Assembly: GCA_050246115.1 (NCBI GenBank)
Contig: JBFWWP010000053.1
Span: 1-14,048, forward strand
Source of the DNA: JBFWWP01 sp050246115
GTDB lineage: Bacteria > Planctomycetota > UBA8108 > UBA1146 > JAJFFE01
DNA length: 14,048 nucleotides
Direction of reading: 5' to 3'
Position numbers and translations under genes: made by a program. This document shows positions 1 to 6,621 of the stretch, one piece after another (positions within the stretch are counted from its first letter, which is position 1; the number at the start of each line of letters is the position of its first letter). The notes under the pieces were generated by a model. The model ran no database searches. It was given only the letters and a program-made list of their open reading frames with translations, and was not told where the DNA came from.

Positions 1-312
1 CTAGATGGTCGTCAAGGTGAACCTGACGCGCCTGGTTGGGAGAGCAAAACGCCCGGAGCGGACGGAGCTTCCTCTCGGCACATCATCGAAGAACTCGACG
101 GCAAGACGAATCCCGTGACACATCAAGTCACGAAGGAGGGTCAACTCATCCACCACCACCAGAGCACATCGGGAGGTATGGAACGGAAGGGTGCATGCGC
201 TACCGACGCTGACCGGGCGTCAATGGCGATCGGGCTCCACGCTCACGGGGTCGTGTTCGGGGTTCCCGGGACTTCGGTGGGGGGCTCACGGACTGGTTCG
301 AGTGGCGCGTAG
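1..312 (+). CDS. Possible 3' fragment of an unrecognised gene (weak)
   Basis: A frame is open from the first base of the window to a TAG at 310-312, about 103 codons, with no start needed inside the window. The other plus frames and the minus strand are broken by stops in the first 200 bases. The peptide includes RHIIEELDG, THQVTKEGQLIHHHQ and a Gly/Val-rich tail. The His-rich stretch loosely recalls C-terminal toxin domains of polymorphic toxins, but I do not recognise a family. Base composition is about 58% GC, lower than the rest of the window, and third positions are not GC-enriched, which argues either for foreign DNA or against coding. The last 70 bases overlap the 3' end of the convergent kinase gene. 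If this is not a gene, 1-242 is simply non-coding DNA downstream of the kinase. Confidence 0.25.
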   Translation, partial: LDGRQGEPDAPGWESKTPGADGASSRHIIEELDGKTNPVTHQVTKEGQLIHHHQSTSGGMERKGACATDADRASMAIGLHAHGVVFGVPGTSVGGSRTGSSGA

Positions 313-3287
313 CGCGCGGCGTCCGCGGGTCGTCTCCAGCTCTCGTACAAGTCATGGAGTTGGCTGCGTGCGTCGCAGGTCGCGGGGAACGACTCGCCTT
401 TGGCTTCCCGCGAGGCATCGTACGCGCTGAGCAGGATCGGCTCGGCTTCGGCATGGCGGCCCAGCTGGATCAGGATCGTCGTGGCCAACACGCGTGCGCG
501 TGCGGTCTGCGGGTCGAGCGAGCCCAGTCGCCGGTCGAGTTGTTCGTAGGCGCTCTTGGCTTCGCTCAGCGCTTCCTCTGCGCGATCGGCCGCGAGCAAG
601 ATCTTGGCGAGTACATGGTGGGAGGCGGCGGTCGAAGGGTGGTCCGCCGGCAGCTTCTCGGCGCGGATGGAGATGGCTTCGCGGCACGCGGACTCGGCTT
701 CGTCGAGGCGACCGAGTGTAAGCAACAGGTGCGACTGATTGTGGAGGGTGATCGCGACCAGCGGGTGCCGCTCGCCTAGGTGTTGCCGGCGGATCGCGAG
801 CGCGCGTTCGTAGAGCGGCTCGGCGGCGTCGAGTCGTCCCGAGTCGGAATAGAGGCCCGCCAGGCTATCGTAGCTCAGCGCCACCTCGGCGTGGCCATCT
901 GGGTAGAGTTGCTGTCGCATCGCCAGCGCTTCCCGATGGAGCTGTTCGGCCTCGTCGATTTCACCGGACTTGGCGAGCGTCACCGCGAGGTTCGAGAGGG
1001 CCTTGGCGGTCCATGCGTGCGGTTCGGGGAAGGCGCGCCGGTAGATCGTGAGCGCCTCGCGCAGCAGCTCGATCGCCTCGTCGCTTCGCTGGAGCTGCTG
1101 TAGATGGGCGGCGAGGTTCACGATAGTCGTCGCCAGGTTCGGGTGGCTCGGCTCGAGCAGCTTGCGCTTGATGGCGAGCGCCCGACGGCCCAGCTCGACC
1201 GCGCCCTGCCAGTCGCCGACGGCGCTGCGCGCCTTGCCGAGGTTCTGCAGCGACACTGCGACGTCGAAGTGATCGGGTGGGAGTCGTTCCTCGCGGATCG
1301 CGAGCGCCTGCGCGAATGCCTGGTCGGCTTCTGCGTACTGCCCGAGGCTCAGGAAGGTCGAGGCCTCATTGTTGAGCTGGAGTGCGTAGCGCAGCGAGCG
1401 CTCGCCGTGGACACGGCGTACGAACTCGCGTGCCTGCTCGTAGTACGGGAGCGCGCCCTGCGGCTCACCTTTGCGGTGAAACAGCAAGCCCAGGCCGTTG
1501 AGCGCGGTGGCATGGGTATCGTCGCCGACCCCGGGTTGCCGAGCGGCGATGTCCAAGGCACGCCGGTGATCGCGTTCGGCGTCGACGAGATCTCCAGCTT
1601 CGATGGCGATCATCCCTCGTTGGTTGAGGCAGCGCGCAACGGCGAGAGAGTCGGGACCCGCGAGCAACTCACGCAGCGCGAGCGCGGCGTTCGCGTGGCG
1701 CTTGGCCTCGTCGAGCAAGCCTAGGGACGTGTACACGCGGGCGATCGTCTCGTGGATGCGCGCGGCGGCCGTCGGCAGCTGGGCGAGTTCGGTGTCGACG
1801 CGCTTCTCGGCCTCCTCGAGGACCCGTTTCAGCACCGAGATGTCGCCACCGCGTGCGATGCTCGGATCGATGCTGGCGAGCATGGACTCGAGGAACCGGA
1901 GCGACTCCTCGGCGTCTTGCTGCTGGCGCAGCGCCTCACCGCGTGCCCGCGTTTGCTCGACGAGCGCCGAGCTCGTCACCGCCACGGCGCCGACGAGTAC
2001 GGCGAACACCACGACCAAGCTGGCCGCTGCCAGCCGATTGCGGCGCACGAACTTGCTCGTGCGGTAGGCCCAGGTGTCCGGACGTGCGCGCACCGGTAAC
2101 CCGATCTCGTGGCGCTCGAGGTCCGCGGCCAGCTGCTCCGCCGAGGCGTAGCGGCGGTGTGGCTCCTTGCGCAGTGCCATGAGGACGATGTTGTCGAGGT
2201 CGCCGCGCAAGCGCCGCCGAAGTCGTCGAGTGTCAACGCGATAGTCGGTGCCAGCGCGCGAGGAAGGTGCGGTGCGCGTTCGCTCGCTCGGCGGCGCTGC
2301 CGCTTCGAGCCCGCGCGCGACCTTCACGCTCGGCCGTCGTGGCTCCTGCTCGCATACCGCGAGCTCGAAGTCCGCGCGCGATCGGGTCGTGACTTCATAC
2401 GGCGAAGTACCCGTCAGCAGCTCGTAGAGCAGGACGCCGAGCGAATAGACATCGCTCGCGGTCGACAACGACTCGCCGCGGATCTGCTCCGGGCTGGCGT
2501 AGCGAGGGGTGAGCAGCCGCGCCGCGGTCGCGGTCACGTCCAGAGTGTCGAGACTGCCGCTTTCCGGCAGCAGTCGGGCAATGCCGAAGTCGAGCAACTT
2601 CACCTCGCCGTCGGCCGTCACGAGGATGTTGCTCGGCTTCAGATCGCGGTGTACGACCAAGTTCTGATGGGCGTGATGCACCGCCGCGCAGACCTGACGA
2701 AAGAGCCGCAATCGATCCGGCACGTCGAGTCGATGCTCGTCCGCGTACTGGTCGATCGGGAATCCGTCGACGAACTCCATGACCAGGTACGGGCGGCCGT
2801 CTTCGGTGGCGCCGCCATCGAGCAGACGACCGATGTGAGGGTGATCGAGGCTCGCGAGGAGTTGGCGTTCGTTGCGAAAGCGGCGGAGGATCTCTGCGGT
2901 ATCCATGCCACGCCGGATGAGTTTGACGGCGACGGCCTTCTCGAACACGGCGTCGGCCCGCTCCGCCAACCACACCGTGCCCATGCCGCCCCCGCCCAGT
3001 CGTCGAATCAGGCGGTACGGCCCGATGTGGCGTCCGACGAGTTCGGTAGCGTCGCTGTCGGCATCGTCTGCGGTCGGGAGCAGGCGAGCAGCAGGCGACT
3101 CGAGGAACGGTGAGGCGTCCGCGCCGACGGCCAGAAGGGACTCTACCTCGAGTCGCAGTTCGCGATCGCCGGCGCAAGCGGCGGCGAGATAGGCGCTGCG
3201 CTCGCCAACTGGGCGCGCGAGCGCGGCACAGTAGATGTCTTGGATGCGATCGAGAGGATCGGCGTCCGCCGGCGTCCGCCCGATCAC
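243..3287 (-). CDS. Membrane-anchored Ser/Thr protein kinase with C-terminal TPR array
   Basis: This 1014-residue protein has three parts. A Hanks-type kinase domain (about residues 88-360) shows the glycine loop LGGGGMGTVW (97-106), the ATP-binding Lys in VAVKL (K122), the catalytic loop HRDLKPSN (D215) and DFG (D233), with SPE in the APE position, so it should be active. One hydrophobic segment (about 419-443, LAAASLVVVFAVLVGAVAV) is a membrane helix. The remainder, from about residue 505, is a run of roughly ten 42-residue TPRs of the kinesin-light-chain kind (for example AVSLQNLGKARSAVGDW). The kinase therefore faces the cytoplasm and the TPRs probably the periplasm. The N-terminal 70 residues have the 'RxxxLxxACxGDxxLRxEVESLL' pattern common in planctomycete and acidobacterial kinases. 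I chose GTG at 3287 because it overlaps the sigma stop as GTGA and has GGGGAGG four bases upstream. The ATG at 3323 lies deep inside the sigma gene with a poor ribosome site. The likely partner is that sigma factor. Confidence 0.93.
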   Translation of the reverse strand: MIGRTPADADPLDRIQDIYCAALARPVGERSAYLAAACAGDRELRLEVESLLAVGADASPFLESPAARLLPTADDADSDATELVGRHIGPYRLIRRLGGGGMGTVWLAERADAVFEKAVAVKLIRRGMDTAEILRRFRNERQLLASLDHPHIGRLLDGGATEDGRPYLVMEFVDGFPIDQYADEHRLDVPDRLRLFRQVCAAVHHAHQNLVVHRDLKPSNILVTADGEVKLLDFGIARLLPESGSLDTLDVTATAARLLTPRYASPEQIRGESLSTASDVYSLGVLLYELLTGTSPYEVTTRSRADFELAVCEQEPRRPSVKVARGLEAAAPPSERTRTAPSSRAGTDYRVDTRRLRRRLRGDLDNIVLMALRKEPHRRYASAEQLAADLERHEIGLPVRARPDTWAYRTSKFVRRNRLAAASLVVVFAVLVGAVAVTSSALVEQTRARGEALRQQQDAEESLRFLESMLASIDPSIARGGDISVLKRVLEEAEKRVDTELAQLPTAAARIHETIARVYTSLGLLDEAKRHANAALALRELLAGPDSLAVARCLNQRGMIAIEAGDLVDAERDHRRALDIAARQPGVGDDTHATALNGLGLLFHRKGEPQGALPYYEQAREFVRRVHGERSLRYALQLNNEASTFLSLGQYAEADQAFAQALAIREERLPPDHFDVAVSLQNLGKARSAVGDWQGAVELGRRALAIKRKLLEPSHPNLATTIVNLAAHLQQLQRSDEAIELLREALTIYRRAFPEPHAWTAKALSNLAVTLAKSGEIDEAEQLHREALAMRQQLYPDGHAEVALSYDSLAGLYSDSGRLDAAEPLYERALAIRRQHLGERHPLVAITLHNQSHLLLTLGRLDEAESACREAISIRAEKLPADHPSTAASHHVLAKILLAADRAEEALSEAKSAYEQLDRRLGSLDPQTARARVLATTILIQLGRHAEAEPILLSAYDASREAKGESFPATCDARSQLHDLYESWRRPADAARYAPLEPVREPPTEVPGTPNTTP

Positions 3288-3825
3288 GAGACCTCCCCGC
3301 CGGACATCTCGCGCAACAGCCATGCCTTGGCGAGCGCCCAGTCTTGCTTCACCGTGGCCGGCGAAACTTCGAGGAGCTCCGCCGTCTCCTCGACGCCGAG
3401 CCCCGCGAAGTAGCGCAGTTCCACTACGCGTCCACGCCGCTCACTGATCTGGCTCAGCCGCGTGAGGGCTTCGTCGAGATCGACGATGTCGGGGTTGGCG
3501 GCCGCGCCCACGACCAGCGCTTCGTCGAATGCTTCTCGTTGCCAGCCGCCTCCGCGCTTGACGCGCCGCCGACTCTTGCCGTGGTTGACCAGGATGCGGC
3601 GCATGGCCATTGCCGCGACGACGAAGAAGTGTCGTCGATCCTGCCATTGGATGCGCGTCAGGTCGACGAGCTTGAGGTACGCCTCGTGAACCAGGGCCGT
3701 CGCTTGGAGGGTGTGGTCCGACCGTTCGGCGCGCAAACAGCTCGCGGCCAATCGCTTGAGCTCCTCGTACACGTACGGGAGTAGCTCGTTCAAAGCACCG
3801 GGGTCGCCGCGGCTTGCTTGGCTCA
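3284..3825 (-). CDS. ECF sigma factor, TIGR02999/ECF43-like (N-terminus in gap)
   Basis: About 180 residues are visible before the stop at 3284. The missing N-terminus, probably 10-20 residues, is in the N run. Region 2 reads LLPYVYEELKRLA, then TLQATALVHEAYLKL, then RRHFFVVAAMAMRRILVNH. Region 4 reads ALTRLSQISERRGRVVELRYFAGLGVEETAELLEVS followed by ATVKQDW as recognition helix. These are the signature strings of the TIGR02999 family. The usual acidic DAED motif of region 2.2 is absent and a threonine-containing segment stands in its place (codon for the second Thr at 3698-3700). In the related ECF43 group, a neighbouring Ser/Thr kinase is reported to activate the sigma factor by phosphorylating a threonine here (Vibrio EcfP/PknT, from memory). 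No anti-sigma gene is present and the kinase follows by a 4-base overlap, consistent with that mode of control. The codon bordering the gap reads NTG, so a start there cannot be excluded, but homologues usually extend further. Confidence 0.92.
3292..3298 (-). promoter_or_regulatory. Ribosome binding site fixing the kinase GTG start
   Basis: The minus strand reads GGGGAGG, then TCTC, then GTGA. The GTG start of the kinase and the TGA stop of the sigma factor share bases 3284-3287. The site lies within the last codons of the sigma gene, so kinase translation is probably coupled to sigma translation. Confidence 0.7.
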
Positions 3826-3925
3826 NNNNNNNNNNNNNNNNNNNNNNNNNNNNNNNNNNNNNNNNNNNNNNNNNNNNNNNNNNNNNNNNNNNNNNNNNNN
3901 NNNNNNNNNNNNNNNNNNNNNNNNN
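3826..3925. other. Assembly gap of exactly 100 N
   Basis: One hundred consecutive N characters, the conventional placeholder for a gap of unknown length. Both flanking genes are cut and run outward from it: the sigma factor leftward and the repeat protein rightward. The missing DNA must hold both N-termini, the secretion signal of the repeat protein if it has one, and any divergent promoters. Reading frames that cross the Ns are artefacts. Confidence 0.99.
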
Positions 3926-4753
3926 CAGGCAGTGCAGGTTCCGTTTCAGTTCCAAGCGGGTGACACCGCCCGCGCTGCCGAGGTGAACCAAAACTTCGAG
4001 ATGCTCGAGATGGAGATCGAGGCACTGCAGGCTCAGATCATGGTCTTGCAATCCAAGACTCAGTTCATCGAGATCGAACCGGGCGACCTGAACGGGCTGG
4101 CTGGCCCGCACCTGATCGTCTCCGGGGTCAACCTGCACGTGCGCAGCGGCACGGGCACGACCGATGATGCTGGAGCTCCGGTCGGACTCGGGAATCTGGT
4201 GCTGGGCTACAACGAGACTGCGACCGGTCAAGCGGCGGGGGATCGCGGCGGCTCGCACAACCTCGTCATCGGTCCGCGTAACCGCTACTCGTCTTTCGCC
4301 GGGATCGTCGCCGGCGCCGACAATCGCATCAGCGGCGAGCAGGCCACGGTAACCGGCGGGCAGTTCAACAGTGCAACCGCGGCCTTCGCCCACATCAGCG
4401 GCGGTGGCGGTGCGACCGACAACCTCTTCAACACCGCGAGCGGCGAGTACGCCTCCATTCTCGGCGGCTTGCGCAACGTAGCCAGTGGCGACAACTCGTG
4501 CATCTCAGGAGGCAGCAACCAGACCGCCAGTGGCTTCGTCAGCGCTGTGAGCGGTGGCGGCTTCAACGTCGCGAGCGGTGCCGGCGCTGCGGTCAGTGGT
4601 GGGGCGGGCAACAACGCCACGCAGTCCAACTCCAGCATTAGTGGCGGCAGCGGGGGGACTGCGTCGGGAATCTCGTCGTCGATCTCGGGCGGCACCAATC
4701 AAACCGTCACCCAGAACTTCGAATGGCGCGCCTGCGACTTGACGTGTCCGTAA
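3926..4753 (+). CDS. Secreted-type repeat protein with YadA-head-like SGG repeats (5' truncated)
   Basis: 275 residues are visible, ending at TAA 4751-4753; the N-terminus is in the gap. The first part, VPFQFQAGDTARAAEVNQNF, resembles the 'F.AGT.A.AAEVN.NF' segment that follows the signal peptide in many environmental surface proteins of unknown role. A short coiled coil (about residues 19-42, EMLEMEIEALQAQI) and a spacer (EPGDLNGLAGPHLIVSGVNLHV in two pieces) follow. The second half is eight or so imperfect 14-16-residue repeats of the type N-ASG--S-ISGG, as in the beta-roll head of trimeric autotransporter adhesins. It ends in FEWRACDLTCP with no membrane-anchor barrel, so it is not a complete autotransporter. 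A trimeric, coiled-coil-nucleated extracellular protein is plausible; function is unknown. It converges on the M14 pair across a strong hairpin. Confidence 0.75.
   Translation, partial: QAVQVPFQFQAGDTARAAEVNQNFEMLEMEIEALQAQIMVLQSKTQFIEIEPGDLNGLAGPHLIVSGVNLHVRSGTGTTDDAGAPVGLGNLVLGYNETATGQAAGDRGGSHNLVIGPRNRYSSFAGIVAGADNRISGEQATVTGGQFNSATAAFAHISGGGGATDNLFNTASGEYASILGGLRNVASGDNSCISGGSNQTASGFVSAVSGGGFNVASGAGAAVSGGAGNNATQSNSSISGGSGGTASGISSSISGGTNQTVTQNFEWRACDLTCP
4318..4710 (+). repeat. In-gene tandem repeats of about 42-48 bases (N-ASG-S-ISGG units)
   Basis: Degenerate tandem units encode NRISGEQATVTGG, NTASGEYASILGG, NVASGDNSCISGG, TASGFVSAVSGG, NVASGAGAAVSGG, NATQSNSSISGG and TASGISSSISGG. Protein identity is higher than DNA identity, so these are selected structural repeats rather than a recent expansion. 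Confidence 0.8.
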
Positions 4754-4759
4754 TGCCGA

Positions 4760-4802
4760 CCGGCGCTTCCCGAGCGTGAGTCACGCGCTTGGGAAGCGTC
4801 GG
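4760..4802. terminator. Bidirectional hairpin between convergent genes
   Basis: Bases 4760-4778 pair with 4784-4802 around the loop AGTCA, giving a 19-bp stem with a few G-T pairs; the core is CGCTTCCC with GGGAAGCG. It begins 7 bases after the stop of the repeat protein and lies 26 bases past the stop of the M14 gene on the other strand. No T-run follows on either side, so it may work as a barrier or mRNA-stabilising hairpin rather than a classic intrinsic terminator. Confidence 0.65.
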
Positions 4803-4827
4803 CATCGCGGTTCCCGGTCGAGGTCGC

Positions 4828-6621
4828 CTACTCGAGAACGACTTCGTGGCGGATCGTCGCAGCCTTCTGGGAGTGGTAGGTCAATTCGACCTTTCCGCGT
4901 CCGCTCACCAGGTAGCGTACTTGGTAGGGTTGCGTCCGTTCGACGCCCGCGCGATTCAGAATGCGGTGGAGCTCGGTGGCGATGGGCGCGAGCCGCTCGG
5001 GGAACCGATCTTCGACCGTGGCGGCGAACCGGATCTCCACGCCCTTGCCGAGGAGTTCGAGTCGGTCGGGCAGGCCGATCCGATTCGAGCGCGCCATGGC
5101 CGAGATCGAGGGGATGGGTCTGCGGTTGGTGATCGTCACGTCGATTTGATGTTGTCCGGTCGGCAGTGGCGTCACCGTGACTTCCTCGAACGCGAGCTCC
5201 GGCATCTGGCCGGCGTGGTAGATGCAAAACAGCGCGTTGCGGTGGAGTTCTTCCTCGATGAGGAACGACGGCGGGGTTCGTCCGGCCGCCTTGCGCCAGC
5301 CGCCGATCTCGATCTCACCGTAGACCGGATGCGTCGCCGGACGCCAATCGCGGTAGTCGACGCCGGAGCGCAAGAGGTCGTTGAAGTCGAGGCGTTCCTT
5401 CGGGCTCAGGTCCTGAGTGCGCGCCGCACGTCGCTTCTCGGTCCATAGTTCGTTGGTGAGCGAGAAGATGCCCAGCCCTTCGTAGGTCCACGTGACGAAC
5501 CCGCCGTAGACCGTGTACAGGTCTTTCCACAGCACCATGTACCGGTAGAACGGGAGCAGCGACTCGCCGGTCTTGCCGAGTTCGTCGTAGACGCGCACGT
5601 CGGCGGGCGGATACTCCCCGAAAGACTCGGCCCCCGGCCCCCGCAGGATCATGCCGCCGGCGTTGTGGAACGACTGCACGGCCGCAATGTTCGGGTGATC
5701 CAAGATGAAATCGCCGACGGCACGGGTCTCTGGGAACGAGAATGGATACTCGCCGGCGCCGAACTGCACGTAGTTCGGCATCCACAAGGACGGCCAGTTG
5801 CGGTTCATGTCGTAGCCGCCCGGACCATCTTCGTTCACGCGGCCATCGCCGTCGTTGTCGATCCCTTCCGAGCCCAGCAGGGTCCACTCGCCGCGCTCGT
5901 CCGGCTTGGCCCGCACCAGGAGGCGTGCGTCTTCGGGGGACGCCCTCCAGCGTCCGAGGGGATCGCGCTTGCGCATTTGCAGGATCTCGCCGTCCCCGTC
6001 GAGATCGTCGTAACCGTCTTCGTCGCAGACGCCATCGCCGTCGTTGTCGGTCGGGCGTTTGCCGCTGCGGGAAGAACTGTCGGTGTTGGGTGCGCGGAAC
6101 CAGTAGGCCCGACCGTCTGGGTTGACCATCGGGAGAATGTAGAAGCTCACGCGGTTCAGCAACTCCGTGATGGCGGGGACACGGTTGGAGTTCTCGAGCA
6201 GATACCAGGCGAGGTACAAGCACGTCTCGGCCGCTTGCACTTCGTTGCCGTGAACGTTGCCGTCAACCCACATGGCGGGTCGCTCGCGGTCGCTGGCGGC
6301 GCCCGCTCCGGTCACGATCAGCACCCAGAGCGAGCGTCCTTCTTCGCTCGTGCCGATGGCCTCGAGCCGTGTCCGATCCGGGTACTCCTGGTGGAGTCGT
6401 CGTAAGATCTCGCTGACCTCAGGTTCGTCGTAGAGTCGGTTCCAAGCGATCGACACGCGGGGCGCGGTCAGCTCTGGGGGGTGGGGCTGCGTTGGGCCCG
6501 GCGCTTCCTGGGTTTCGGACGTGCGTGGGAGGGTGAGTCCCAAGGCGAACACCGCCACGAGGAGCATGAACGACCTGGCCCCGCAGCCGACGTTCTGCGA
6601 CGCACGGTTGCGACCGTCCAC
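4828..6621 (-). CDS. Secreted zinc carboxypeptidase, peptidase family M14
   Basis: 597 residues from GTG 6621. Residues 1-32 form a signal peptide (Arg-containing start, then FMLLVAVFALGLTLP). The M14 fold follows: first zinc motif HGNE (H124, E127), NPDG (167-170), DMNRNWP (N273, R274, equivalent to the substrate-binding Asn-Arg of carboxypeptidase A), third zinc ligand SFH (H319) and general base in TNELW (E391). All key residues are present, so it should cut C-terminal or peptidoglycan-derived residues in the periplasm or outside; substrate specificity cannot be read. Two Asp-rich calcium-type loops, DNDGDGVCDEDGYDDLDGDG (192-211) and DNDGDGRVNEDG (255-266), sit between NPDG and NRNWP. A C-terminal beta-rich domain (about 460-597) follows. 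The GTG start is preferred because it shares one base with the stop of the preceding gene (TAGTG) and has GGGAGGTG upstream. The longer in-frame extension overlaps that gene and looks non-coding. Confidence 0.9.
   Translation of the reverse strand: MDGRNRASQNVGCGARSFMLLVAVFALGLTLPRTSETQEAPGPTQPHPPELTAPRVSIAWNRLYDEPEVSEILRRLHQEYPDRTRLEAIGTSEEGRSLWVLIVTGAGAASDRERPAMWVDGNVHGNEVQAAETCLYLAWYLLENSNRVPAITELLNRVSFYILPMVNPDGRAYWFRAPNTDSSSRSGKRPTDNDGDGVCDEDGYDDLDGDGEILQMRKRDPLGRWRASPEDARLLVRAKPDERGEWTLLGSEGIDNDGDGRVNEDGPGGYDMNRNWPSLWMPNYVQFGAGEYPFSFPETRAVGDFILDHPNIAAVQSFHNAGGMILRGPGAESFGEYPPADVRVYDELGKTGESLLPFYRYMVLWKDLYTVYGGFVTWTYEGLGIFSLTNELWTEKRRAARTQDLSPKERLDFNDLLRSGVDYRDWRPATHPVYGEIEIGGWRKAAGRTPPSFLIEEELHRNALFCIYHAGQMPELAFEEVTVTPLPTGQHQIDVTITNRRPIPSISAMARSNRIGLPDRLELLGKGVEIRFAATVEDRFPERLAPIATELHRILNRAGVERTQPYQVRYLVSGRGKVELTYHSQKAATIRHEVVLE

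Noticed and set aside
2109..3113. 334-codon plus-strand open frame inside the kinase gene
   Set aside because: It is antisense to the kinase domain, whose motifs are unmistakable; long antisense frames are expected in GC-rich genes.
3284..4393. 369-codon frame joining the sigma factor through the Ns to sequence right of the gap
   Set aside because: It reads across an assembly gap and continues antisense to the repeat protein; only the part left of the gap is sigma factor.
4318..4710. Repeat array considered as a CRISPR or satellite
   Set aside because: The repeats are in frame, degenerate at DNA level, conserved as protein units and without spacers, so they are coding repeats.
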